Positions 41,967 to 49,287 of a stretch of 49,334 nt of DNA are shown piece after piece. Location: positions 1 to 49,334 of the forward strand of contig JANYDG010000090.1 in assembly GCA_025359885.1 (NCBI GenBank), read 5' to 3'. Below the pieces are notes generated by a model, which saw only the letters and a program-made list of their open reading frames with translations, made no database searches and was not told the origin of the DNA. Made by a program: the position numbers and the translations under genes. The DNA is from Acidobacteriota bacterium. Lineage in GTDB: Bacteria; Acidobacteriota; Terriglobia; Terriglobales; Acidobacteriaceae. How positions within the stretch are numbered: position 1 is the stretch's first letter; the number at the start of each line of letters is the position of its first letter.

Positions 41967-43007
41967 GTGAAGACGGCACGGAAATTGACGGCGCGGATGC
42001 GGTCCAGAGCGGCTTCGCGGAGAGTGCGCGAACTGGCGCTGGTGGCGAGGGCTCTGGCTACGACGGGGCATCCGGTGATGGCGCAGATTGTGCCGATGCG
42101 TTTTTGCAATCTCTCGTGCGCGTATTGCAACGAGTATGACAAGGTTTCAAAGCCTGTGCCGCTGGACGAGATGGAGCGGCGGGTGGACCATCTCGGCCGG
42201 CTGGGGACGAGCATTATCACGATTTCAGGTGGCGAGCCGCTGACGCATCCTGAGCTGGATGGCGTGATCCGGCGGATGCGCAAAGTGGGCGCGATGGCGG
42301 GGATGATCACCAACGGTTACCTGCTGAACGTGGAGCGGATTGAGCGGCTGAACGAAGCGGGGCTCGACCACATGCAGATTTCAATCGACAACGTGAATCC
42401 CGACGATGTGTCGATGAAGAGCCTGAAGGTATTGGACAAGAAGCTGGAGATGCTGGCCGAGCACGCTGAATTTCACGTGAACATCAACTCGGTGGTGGGT
42501 GGTGGCATCAAGGATCCGAACGATGCGCTGGTGATTTCCAAGCGGGCGCTGGAGTTGGGGTTCAGCAATACGATCGGGATTATTCACGATGGCAGTGGGC
42601 AGCTGAAGCCGCTGTTGCCGGAAGAGGCGAAGATTTACTTTGAGGTGCGAAACCTGGAGCGGCGGAGCTATTCGCGGTTTAACCAGTTTCAGGAGGCGAT
42701 CGCGCAGGGACTGCCGAATGACTGGCGGTGCCGGGCCGGTTCGCGCTACTTGTATATTTGCGAAGACGGGCTGGTGCATTACTGCTCGCAGCAGAGGGGT
42801 TTTCCGGGGACTCCGCTGGCGGAGTATACGACCGAGGATGTGAAGCGGGAGTTTTTGACGGCGAAGAGCTGTTCGCCGAACTGCACGGTGAGCTGTGTGC
42901 ACCAGGTCAGCTATATCGACCACTGGCGGGCTCCGCAGACGAGCATGATTTCGCCGGGTGGGCATGCGGCTGAGAACCCGGCGCTGGTGACAATCCACGG
43001 AGCTTGA
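41967..43007 (+). CDS. Radical SAM enzyme with C-terminal Cys-rich (SPASM-like) part
   Basis: The 346-residue product has the radical SAM cluster motif C47-x3-C51-x2-C54 in PMRFCNLSCAYCNEYDK, the glycine-rich SAM loop TISGGEPLTHPEL, and later ITNGYLLN and MQISIDNVNPDDV. The last third has several cysteines (YLYICEDGLVHYCSQQRG and KSCSPNCTVSCVHQV) placed as in SPASM or twitch auxiliary Fe-S sites. Family members modify peptides or small metabolites; the substrate is unknown. The start is a GTG after AAAGG. It ends 16 bases before the photolyase-like gene, so it is probably co-transcribed with it. Confidence 0.87.
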   Translation: MKTARKLTARMRSRAASRRVRELALVARALATTGHPVMAQIVPMRFCNLSCAYCNEYDKVSKPVPLDEMERRVDHLGRLGTSIITISGGEPLTHPELDGVIRRMRKVGAMAGMITNGYLLNVERIERLNEAGLDHMQISIDNVNPDDVSMKSLKVLDKKLEMLAEHAEFHVNINSVVGGGIKDPNDALVISKRALELGFSNTIGIIHDGSGQLKPLLPEEAKIYFEVRNLERRSYSRFNQFQEAIAQGLPNDWRCRAGSRYLYICEDGLVHYCSQQRGFPGTPLAEYTTEDVKREFLTAKSCSPNCTVSCVHQVSYIDHWRAPQTSMISPGGHAAENPALVTIHGA

Positions 43008-43023
43008 GCGCGCCTTTGACCGG

Positions 43024-43899
43024 GTGCAAACGGAATTCTCGAACGGGCGGCTGCCTTGGCTGCGTTACGGTAGTCTCGAAGAGTTTGGCGAGGTTGCTGT
43101 GGAGCGCTTGAGGACAGACTTTGCGTCGCGTGAGGAACTCTCGGCGTATATCCGCGAACTGACGCCGTGGGCGCTGGGCGAGGCATGCTCGACAGAGGGT
43201 GGTCGGTCGGCTGCGCAGCGTGCACTGGCCAGGGTGCAGCCGGCGGCATACGCGCGTACGCGAAATTTTGGCGACGGGCAGGTGACGCGGCTCTCCGCTT
43301 ACATCCGGCACGGGGTCGTCTCGCTGAACGAGGTGCGGAACCGCGCTCTGGAGTGTGTGCCGAGGGCGGAAGATGCGGAAAAACTCATCCAGGAACTGGC
43401 CTGGCGGGATTACTGGCAACGGGTGCGGGCCGAGCATCCGCAATGGATGTGGTCGGACATCGAGCCGTACAAGACTGGATTTGACGCCGCCGAGTATGGG
43501 CTGGAGTTGCCGCCTGACATTGCCGAGGGTCGCACGGGAGTGGCCTGCCTGGACTACTTTATCGGCGAACTGAAGGTCACCGGGTACCTGCACAACCATG
43601 CGCGGATGTACCTGGCTGCCTATGTTGTGCATTTCCGGCGCGTGCGCTGGCAGGCGGGTGCGAAGTGGTTTCTGGAGCACCTGCTGGATGGCGACCTGGC
43701 GAGCAACAACCTTTCGTGGCAGTGGGTGGCGAGCACCTTCAGCAACAAGCCGTATGTCTTCAATCTGGAGAACGTAACGCGGTACTTCGGCAAGACCGTG
43801 GATGTGCGTCCAGAGTCGAATCGCGAGCTGGATGCGAGCTACGAGGAGCTGGACTCGAGGCTGTTTCCGCGGCTCGGCGGAATGCGTGGTGTGCGATGA
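43024..43899 (+). CDS. Photolyase/cryptochrome FAD-binding domain as a separate protein
   Basis: The 291-residue product covers the helical FAD domain of the photolyase/cryptochrome family: FGDGQVTRLSAYIRHGVVSL, ELAWRDYW, YLHNHARMYLAAYVVHFRR and the most typical HLLDGDLASNNLSWQWVAST. It lacks the N-terminal alpha/beta domain (about 130 residues) that normally holds the antenna chromophore; the GTG start at 43024 is close to a stop at 42988, so no such domain fits upstream. That missing half appears to be encoded by the next gene, with which it overlaps by four bases. Photoactive DNA repair or light sensing is likely, but the split form may work differently. Confidence 0.88.
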   Translation: MQTEFSNGRLPWLRYGSLEEFGEVAVERLRTDFASREELSAYIRELTPWALGEACSTEGGRSAAQRALARVQPAAYARTRNFGDGQVTRLSAYIRHGVVSLNEVRNRALECVPRAEDAEKLIQELAWRDYWQRVRAEHPQWMWSDIEPYKTGFDAAEYGLELPPDIAEGRTGVACLDYFIGELKVTGYLHNHARMYLAAYVVHFRRVRWQAGAKWFLEHLLDGDLASNNLSWQWVASTFSNKPYVFNLENVTRYFGKTVDVRPESNRELDASYEELDSRLFPRLGGMRGVR

Positions 43900-44351
43900 G
43901 TTCAGGCACGGTTTGGGTGCACGAGGACGCGATGCGGCGGGAACATCCGGTGTTCCGGGCCGCAGGCGAAGCAGAGCGCGTGATTTTCATCTGGGATGAT
44001 GCTTACCTCTCCGAGCAGGGCTGGACCTTGAAGCGGCTGGTTTTTGTGTATGAGTGCGCATGCGCAATGGGAGCCGAGGTGGTGCGGGGCGACACCCTGG
44101 CGGTGCTCAAGGGCCTTGGAACGGAGCGGGTGTATGTGGCCGAGTCACTGAATCCGTTCGTTCGCACGGTGGCGGAAGGATTGCGCGCATGCGGCATTGA
44201 GGTGACGACGGTGGCGGAAGAGCCTTTTGTGATGCTGCGCAAAGGCGGTGAGCTAGGGAGATTCTTCCGCTACTGGAGCCGGGCGCAGCGAAGCGCGATG
44301 CAGCCCGACGCAGGGCTGACAAGGGAGAATCTCTTTGGCCAGGATGGTTAA
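43896..44351 (+). CDS. Photolyase alpha/beta (antenna) domain-like protein
   Basis: The 151-residue product has a Rossmann-like pattern close to the photolyase N-terminal domain: [20 protein letters not shown] (compare the family's 'vWfRrDLR.. npal'), [58 protein letters not shown] and the [10 protein letters not shown] helix-strand. Its ATG overlaps the TGA of the FAD-domain gene (ATGA), so the two halves are translated together. Gene order is reversed compared with domain order in normal photolyases. A DUF2256 gene overlaps its end by eight bases. Confidence 0.75.
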   Translation: MSSGTVWVHEDAMRREHPVFRAAGEAERVIFIWDDAYLSEQGWTLKRLVFVYECACAMGAEVVRGDTLAVLKGLGTERVYVAESLNPFVRTVAEGLRACGIEVTTVAEEPFVMLRKGGELGRFFRYWSRAQRSAMQPDAGLTRENLFGQDG

Positions 44352-44475
44352 GAAGGGGGACTTGCCGAGCAAGGTGTGCGCCCATTGCGGGCGACCATTT
44401 GCGTGGCGCAAGAAATGGGCGCGGGTGTGGGAGGAAGTGAAGTACTGCTCGGATCGGTGCCGGAAGGGTGGCTAG
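44344..44475 (+). CDS. DUF2256 small zinc-finger-like protein
   Basis: This 43-residue protein is too small for usual gene cut-offs. It reads [20 protein letters not shown] and then [14 protein letters not shown], with two cysteine pairs (CAHC and CSDRC) around a basic/aromatic centre. That is the full DUF2256 signature. DUF2256 proteins are often encoded next to photolyases and cryptochromes, which supports both calls here. The ATG overlaps the end of the alpha/beta-domain gene by eight bases, with CCAGG just before. Its role is unknown; zinc binding is expected from the cysteines. The stop codon lies in the first unit of a 16-base tandem repeat. Confidence 0.85.
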   Translation: MVKKGDLPSKVCAHCGRPFAWRKKWARVWEEVKYCSDRCRKGG

Positions 44476-45136
44476 TCTGCACCTGGACTGGTTTGAACCT
44501 GGACTGGTCTGCACCGGGACTAGTCTGCGCCGGGACTAGTTTGCACCGGGACTGGTTTACACAGGGATCGGTTCCGGACTCCGTGCTGAGTCTGGGTGGT
44601 AGCAAGGTGCGCTCAATCCATGGGCCGCAGTTCCAGAAGATGAGGAAGGCTGCGAGAAGGATTCCGATGCGCAGAACGAGAGTCAAGACCTCAATATAGA
44701 TCTGCATTCTGAAAAAGTGCTGACTAGCAGTGATGGGTTCTGGCAGATTTGCGTAGTGCAGGAACGAAAGAACTCTTTCGATCCGAACCAGACCATCGGT
44801 ATCGTCCAAGAGCGGATCAAGCCAGGCGGCTTTGATGCTTTGAATTGCGCACAAGTGACCAATGGAATCTGCGGTGGAATAGCGGACGATGTCATTCTTG
44901 TCCGAAAGCAGGAGCCGCACTTGACCTTCCAACTCCGGAAGTTTTTCATCCCTGACTTTGTCGAGTGCTGAGGAGCGTACTGTCGGACTTCGGTCGGTGA
45001 GGTACTTTCGCAGGTCGAGGATCAGGGAAGGCTTATCGTCTGCTGAAAGATCCCGAACAGCAGTGACGCAATCCCAGGCGGTTGGGCGTGCCTTTTGCTG
45101 CCTGGGAATTGCGCTTTCAAGGACGGGGACTTCCCA
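44348..45136 (-). pseudogene. Decayed HEAT-repeat membrane protein gene
   Basis: A minus-strand frame is open from 45136 to 44348. It encodes HEAT-like repeats (TAWDCVTAVRDLSADDKPSL, SPTVRSSALDKVRDEKLPEL, DKNDIVRYSTADSIGHLCAI), then one membrane helix (IEVLTLVLRIGILLAAFLIF). There is no start codon: the frame meets a stop at 45139, where a dispersed repeat begins, so the 5' part was lost. At the other end the frame runs on through the 16-bp minisatellite and the antisense of DUF2256, giving a meaningless Pro/Ser/Gln-rich tail. I read this as a gene truncated on both sides, with relatives in function to the HEAT part of the anti-sigma factor at 39767. Confidence 0.65.
44472..44567. repeat. Six-copy 16-bp tandem repeat (minisatellite)
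   Basis: Six head-to-tail 16-base units of consensus CTRGTYTGCACCGGGA run from 44472 to 44567 and a partial unit follows. The units differ from each other at one to four positions. The array starts on the stop codon of the DUF2256 gene and runs through the 3' end of the decayed HEAT gene on the other strand. There are no spacers between units, so it is not a CRISPR. Confidence 0.9.
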
Positions 45137-45222
45137 TCAAGGATGGCGGTTGCTCTGGCTGAAACAAACCTCGGGGGCTAAAGCCCTCTGATTTCATGGG
45201 CTTTATCGGCACGACTGAAGTC
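45137..45222. repeat. Dispersed hairpin repeat, left half, interrupted by an IS1595 element
   Basis: The stretch GGGGGCTAAAGCCCTCTGAT, then TTCATGGGCTTTATCGGCAC and GACTGAAGTC ends exactly at the left end of the mobile element. The sequence after the element (47281 onward, GACTGAAGTCGTGCCC) completes the hairpin GGCACGAC-TGAA-GTCGTGCC. Joining the two sides restores a continuous repeat, so this was the target site. Confidence 0.8.
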
Positions 45223-45412
45223 AGGATTATTCACTTGACAAAGGGTAACGGCTTCGATAACATCGTTTCATGGTGATCGTTACTCCTTCCCTTTCTTCGA
45301 CTTTGGTTCTTCTTTCGGGAGTGGAATACGGCGCAAATCAGCCTTTATGCTCGCAACCAAATTTCGGGTTGGTATGCGCTGCAAAGGCGACTTCGGTTTA
45401 AGAGGTTCTGCC

Positions 45413-46321
45413 ATGACGCTCCTCGAAATCAACTCCAGTTTCTCTACGGATGAAAAGTGCCGGGAATTGCTTGAGCGGTTGCGCTGGCCAGAAGGCGTTA
45501 GCTGCCCCCGGTGCAAAGACCGCCGTGTTTCTCGGATGAAGGACTACGCTCGGTTTGAATGCGTCGGATGCCAGTACCAGTTTACGGTTATGAGCGGCAC
45601 GATCTTTCACGATTCTCACTTGCCGCTGCCGGTTTGGTTTCTTGCCGTTCTGCTGATCTGCGAAGCCAAGAAAGGCATGAGCGCATCGCAGCTTAAGCGG
45701 ACGATTTGGGGTCTCAACAAGGGCTCCTATAAGACGGCGTGGTACCTGTGCCACCGCATTCGTGCGGCAATGGCGACGGCGGAAAAGACAATGTTGTACG
45801 GCACGGTGGAGATGGATGAAACCTACGTCGGCGGAATCCAGCGAGGCCATCAGAACAAACCGGGCCACGGCAAGAGCACAAAGCAGATCGTCATTGGCCT
45901 TCGGCAGCACGGCGGCGAAACGAGATTCTTCCATGCCGAAGATGCCAAGAGCGGAACGCTGGCGCAGTACATCAAAGACAACGTGAGCGAAGATGTTGAC
46001 GTGATCGTGACGGATGAATTCAACGCCTATCCGGGCGCGATGAAAGCTGTCGGCCTCACTGAGCGCCACAAGACAATCAAGCATAAAGCCAAGGTTTACG
46101 TTGACGGGGAAATCCATACCAACACCGTCGAATCTGCCTTCTCGCTGCTCAAGCGCGGCATCATCGGAACGTGGCATCGAATTTCGGCAAAGCATCTTGA
46201 ATCCTATCTTCAAGAAATGGAATTCCGGTTCAATCGCCGGGGCCGCTCTGATATTTTCGTTGATACGCTGCGCCACATGGTCACTGCTGATCCTCTGACG
46301 TTTGAACAATTGACGGCGTAA
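45413..46321 (+). CDS. IS1595-family transposase (ISXO2-like)
   Basis: The 302-residue product has an N-terminal zinc-ribbon (CPRCKDRRVSRMKDYARFEC, then VGC) and a DDE-type catalytic domain: VEMDETYVGGIQRGHQNK (first Asp), VIVTDEFNAYPGAMK (second Asp) and HTNTVESAFSLLKRGIIGTW with the Asn/Glu region of the third site. All are typical of ISXO2-like IS1595 transposases. The frame opens at 45347; ATG 45413, with AGAGG nearby, gives the family start. It appears intact and is probably active. Confidence 0.93.
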   Translation: MTLLEINSSFSTDEKCRELLERLRWPEGVSCPRCKDRRVSRMKDYARFECVGCQYQFTVMSGTIFHDSHLPLPVWFLAVLLICEAKKGMSASQLKRTIWGLNKGSYKTAWYLCHRIRAAMATAEKTMLYGTVEMDETYVGGIQRGHQNKPGHGKSTKQIVIGLRQHGGETRFFHAEDAKSGTLAQYIKDNVSEDVDVIVTDEFNAYPGAMKAVGLTERHKTIKHKAKVYVDGEIHTNTVESAFSLLKRGIIGTWHRISAKHLESYLQEMEFRFNRRGRSDIFVDTLRHMVTADPLTFEQLTA

Positions 46322-46325
46322 AACA

Positions 46326-47177
46326 TTATGGAATGATGGTTTTCGCAAATTCCTTGAGTTTGTCCATCCAATCTTCAGGCGGTAGAGGAAGGTGCTTGTC
46401 TTGATCGAAGAGCGTGTATGGAGAACGATTTTGCTGAACCAATACCCGATCCAGCATGGTCTTCGTCTCCTCTGGAACGGATATGATCTTGTCGGCGGTC
46501 AGTACCACAGCATCCCAGTCCCAGCCTACATTCGGGTCTAGCTCGGCATCGCTTTTCGCATCAAAGACTTCGTAAAGTGCGCGGTCGATTGGATAGCTCC
46601 TCTCCCATCCGCCGAGAAGATTCTGTAATGCATATCCTGAACCACTCCCCATCGCACTGAATCCCGTCAACGTCAAATCGACGCAACCGCCGGGGGCGCT
46701 GAGATTCAATATGTAGGGCTTCTTGTGTTCATCGAATCCGCAGAGCAAGAATCCGCATTGGAAAAATGGTTGGTTAGTGTCTTTGCGCGCTTGGCTTATT
46801 TCATCGGAAATGGACTTTATGACCGCATTGACCTGTCCTTGCAGCAGCGCCTCTTCGTATGCCTCAATCTTTAGGAATGGGCCGAGAAACCTCATGCTCA
46901 ACATCTCCCGTTCCGCTTCCCTGTAGGCAGCTTCGCAATATTTCTGCGTATTGGAGCGGTTCTTTCCCAGGTCGTCGTGCTGAATCAGTTTCGCAAGTAC
47001 CCGACCAACCGCATCTTCGCTTCCTGAGATGAGTGCATGAGCGCCGTTATCTCCAACCGGGAGGATTTTTACAGAGTCAGTTTCACCGGCAATGTCCGTG
47101 GTATAGGCCATGTAGCGATCTGCAATGCATACGATAGCTTTTGAGTCAGCTGCGAGAACCCCTATACAAATCGTCAT
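46326..47177 (-). CDS. Proteasome-like Ntn hydrolase carried by the IS1595 element
   Basis: The 283-residue product starts MTICIGVLAADSKAIVCIAD, placing Thr directly after the initiator Met. Counting that Thr as 1, there is D19 in IADR and K36 in DSVKILPVG, followed by HALISGSEDAVGRVLAKLI. These match the T1, D17 and K33 triad and the following strand of 20S proteasome/HslV subunits. The rest has an EAYEEALLQGQVNAVIKSIS helix and FFQCGFLLCGFDEHKKPYIL strand, also of that fold. The ATG follows AAGGAG; the frame extends upstream but without homology. It lies wholly inside the IS element, convergent with the transposase. Its substrate is unknown. Confidence 0.75.
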   Translation of the reverse strand: MTICIGVLAADSKAIVCIADRYMAYTTDIAGETDSVKILPVGDNGAHALISGSEDAVGRVLAKLIQHDDLGKNRSNTQKYCEAAYREAEREMLSMRFLGPFLKIEAYEEALLQGQVNAVIKSISDEISQARKDTNQPFFQCGFLLCGFDEHKKPYILNLSAPGGCVDLTLTGFSAMGSGSGYALQNLLGGWERSYPIDRALYEVFDAKSDAELDPNVGWDWDAVVLTADKIISVPEETKTMLDRVLVQQNRSPYTLFDQDKHLPLPPEDWMDKLKEFAKTIIP

Positions 47178-47367
47178 GCGTCTCCTTATCCAACGCCTAG
47201 ATTTCTGGGGCGGTACAGGACGGAATCTAGGCGTCCTCATTGGACACCTCCACTAAAACCTTCGTCAAGTGAATAATCTTGACTGAAGTCGTGCCCTTTC
47301 ACAAAGCGCCCATTAAGCGAGTTTTCCGCACGGTTTGAAGTCGGACCGTTTTACATGACCTGAGCGG

Positions 47368-47637
47368 TCATCTGCATGGTCGAGATGACCAGGCATGGAC
47401 TTGAACTTCTCCGAGGCTGCTTACGGCGAAGTGGATGACTTCTTGCCCTTGTTCGCGGTCGAGTGCATAGAACCAACCCAGGATGTCGTCGATGTTGGCT
47501 CCGGCTTCGAGGTCTTCGACGATGGCGGAGACGGGCATGCGCGTGCCTTTGAGAACCCGGGAACCGCTGAGCTTGCCGGGGAGGCTTTCAATGGCGGGGC
47601 CTTGGGACCAATCAAGAATGGGCTTCGGACTGGGCAT
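47368..47637 (-). CDS. DUF433-family protein (possible antitoxin)
   Basis: The 89-residue product has the DUF433 core: SGSRVLKGTRMPVSAIVEDL, then EAGANIDDILGWFYALDREQ and VIHFAVSSL. The core is a small winged/helix-turn-helix-like fold and DUF433 genes are often the antitoxin partner of PIN-like (DUF5615) toxins. No such toxin is present next to it here: on the left is the IS element, so a partner may have been lost. The last ~14 residues (VQVHAWSSRPCR) look unconserved. Confidence 0.83.
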   Translation of the reverse strand: MPSPKPILDWSQGPAIESLPGKLSGSRVLKGTRMPVSAIVEDLEAGANIDDILGWFYALDREQGQEVIHFAVSSLGEVQVHAWSSRPCR

Positions 47638-47679
47638 ACTTTCAAAGTATGCCCTTCCGAAGTTCCGTCAAGAGAGATG

Positions 47680-48357
47680 CTATTTTTTGGCGGTGGTGGC
47701 TGGTTTGGTGTCGGCGAGTGCCTGGTCGATGAGTTGGAATAGTTTGGTGCGGTCGATGACTTCGACGAAGGGGGCACCTTTGGAGTTGGTGGTGGTGACC
47801 CAGATGGTGGGGGTGTGTTCGATGCCGACGCGCTGGCCGAGGGCGTAGTCTGCTTTGACGAGAGCGGTGAGGTTGCCCTGGGGATCGACGGCGAAGGGCA
47901 GGACGATCTTGTGGTCGTCGGCGAACTTCTGGGTGAACTGGCGCAGGACATCAAGCGAGGTGATGTTGGGCTGGTAGGCGAAGACGGCGTCGCGGTATTC
48001 ATCGCCGATTTTCTTGGACCTGGTGTCAAACCAGCGGGAGTTGACGGCTGCCTGGAAGCTCCACGGGTGGAAGGGCAGCGGGAAGTCGTGGCGGACCCAG
48101 GGGATGTTGTACTTGGTGGCGGCCTCGCGGAGCAGCGGGTTGGCGCGGGCGCAGTCGGGGCACTCCATGTCTTCAAATTCGATGATGGCGACGCGGGCCC
48201 CGGCGGGTGGCTTGAGGGCGGCGGGATCGTGGACCTGGGTGGTGGGCGACGCGGCCGGTCCGCCGAACTGGGCATGCGCGGGCCTGGCGGTGATGATGGC
48301 GAAGGTGAGCGCGGCAGCTGCGAAGATGGCGGGGCGGAGAAGAGATGTGCGGTTCAT
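47680..48357 (-). CDS. Secreted DsbA-like thiol-disulfide oxidoreductase
   Basis: The 225-residue product begins at MNRTSLLRPAIFAAAALTFA with a signal peptide ending near AHA-Q. A thioredoxin-type domain follows with active site C66-P-D-C69 in FEDMECPDCARANP, then the helical insertion (HDFPLPFHPWSFQAAVNSRW) and the cis-Pro segment GIEHTPTIWVT. This is the Thioredoxin_4/DsbA-like build, probably acting on disulfides of exported proteins. The frame is open to 48405, but ATG 48357 starts the signal peptide cleanly. Confidence 0.9.
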   Translation of the reverse strand: MNRTSLLRPAIFAAAALTFAIITARPAHAQFGGPAASPTTQVHDPAALKPPAGARVAIIEFEDMECPDCARANPLLREAATKYNIPWVRHDFPLPFHPWSFQAAVNSRWFDTRSKKIGDEYRDAVFAYQPNITSLDVLRQFTQKFADDHKIVLPFAVDPQGNLTALVKADYALGQRVGIEHTPTIWVTTTNSKGAPFVEVIDRTKLFQLIDQALADTKPATTAKK

Positions 48358-48424
48358 AGGCTTTTGGACGTTGTCCTCGCACTCATTGTAACGTTGCGTG
48401 CTCAAAAGAGTTGCGAATTTGAGG

Positions 48425-48535
48425 CTACCGGTCGTGCTCGCGTTTGCGGGCGGCTATCCACTGCCGCCATTTGTAGTCGGCGAAGAGGGAGACGGCGGCG
48501 AGGATGAGGGCGAAGATGCCGAGGAGGAGTTTCAT
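48425..48535 (-). CDS. Very small membrane protein (36 residues)
   Basis: The frame from ATG 48535 encodes MKLLLGIFALILAAVSLFAD, then YKWRQWIAARKREHDR: one hydrophobic helix followed by a basic tail. It looks like a real small membrane protein rather than a signal peptide, as the helix is followed by tryptophans and Arg/Lys. I recall similar short ORFs in Acidobacteria but no function. The ATG sits right next to GAGGAGGAGTTT on the + strand, so the Shine-Dalgarno is not evident on the minus strand. An upstream in-frame extension to 48682 lies in repeat sequence. Confidence 0.55.
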   Translation of the reverse strand: MKLLLGIFALILAAVSLFADYKWRQWIAARKREHDR

Positions 48536-48643
48536 GGCCTGGTTCAGGATGACATAGGTGCTGGGTGTTTGTTTGGAGGAGTGGAGGAGTTGGGGCCGCA
48601 AATTTTGCGGGCTCCTGTTGAGGATTTTTGTTTCAGCGTTGTG

Positions 48644-48910
48644 GATGGCAAGGTTCAAACGTTGCCTTACCGGAGGTTCCATCGCGCCTACGGCGCTTGG
48701 TGGTGGTGGTGGGTGTTCCCAGGGCGTTGCCCTGGGCTATCAACCCTTGCGCCTCCGGCGCGCGGAAGGCTCTGGGGATGGAGATGGGTCCGGTGCGAGG
48801 AAGGCTTTGGGGATGGAGCGGTGGGAATTGCGAAGGGCAACGGCAACGGCTCATGGGCTTTTGTTTTCCCACCCATGTCGCGATGGGACTGCGACAAGGA
48901 TGGGGCACCC
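48644..48910. repeat. Hairpin-rich long repeat, copy 1
   Basis: A 267-base unit starts GATGGCAAGGTTCAAACG and ends GGATGGGGCACCC. It holds perfect hairpins: GCGCC-TAC-GGCGC, CCCAGGGC-GTT-GCCCTGGG (48718-48736) and GCGCC-TCC-GGCGC. The closing CCCATGTCGC/GCGACAAGG stem is related to 37193-37219. A second copy begins 342 bases later. The long frames across it have skewed Gly/Trp/Arg composition and are not genes. Confidence 0.9.
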
Positions 48911-48985
48911 TCGGATTTGTTTTGGGGATAGAGAAAAGGCAAAATCGCGAAAAGACAAGGGTGTGGGGTGTTTTTCAGGGTTTTC

Positions 48986-49260
48986 GATGGCGAAGTTCAA
49001 ACGTTGCCTTACCGGAGGTTCCATCGCGCCTACGGCGCTTGGTGGTGGTGGGGGGGGTGTTCCCAGGGCGTTGCCCTGGGCTATCAACCCTTGCGCCTCC
49101 GGCGCTTGGAAGGCATTGGGGATGGAGATGGCTCCGGCGCGCGGAAGGCTCTGGGGATGGAGCGGTGGGAATTGCGAAGGGCAAGTGCAACGGCAACGGC
49201 TCATGGGGTTTTGTTTTCCCACCCATGTCGCGATGGGACTGCGACAAGGATGGGGCACCC
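48986..49260. repeat. Hairpin-rich long repeat, copy 2
   Basis: A 275-base direct copy of 48644-48910, with small indels in the GGT run and around the GGAAGGCTCTGGGGATGGAG segment, and the same three hairpins and GGGGCACCC end. The two copies are separated by 75 bases (48911-48985) with no recognisable content. Confidence 0.9.
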
Positions 49261-49287
49261 GGCGAGGATGCTGAGGAGGAGTTTCAT
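49201..49287 (-). pseudogene. Broken copy of the small membrane-protein gene start
   Basis: From ATG 49287 the minus strand reads MKLLLSILA, like the start of the 36-residue membrane protein at 48535 (MKLLLGIFA), and then runs straight into repeat copy 2 (GCPILVAVPSRHGWENKTP) and stops. The match includes the GAGGAGGAGTTTCATGGC stretch around the start codon. It looks like a second copy of the gene cut after nine codons by the repeat. The match is short and could be chance. Confidence 0.35.

Larger units (their letters stand above)
45223..47280. mobile_element. IS1595-family element with a passenger gene
   Basis: The terminal inverted repeats are AGGATTATTCACTTGACAAA/GG at 45223-45244 and the complement at 47259-47280, matching at 20 of 22 positions. 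Both sides carry the direct repeat GACTGAAGTC (45213-45222 and 47281-47290), which includes the 8-base target duplication expected of the family. Inside are a transposase on the + strand and a proteasome-like Ntn-hydrolase gene on the - strand, ending four bases apart. Good end matching and an intact transposase suggest a recent insertion. Confidence 0.9.

Noticed and set aside
44472..44567. Possible CRISPR array
   Set aside because: The 16-base units are head to tail without spacers, and no cas genes lie nearby. It is a minisatellite.
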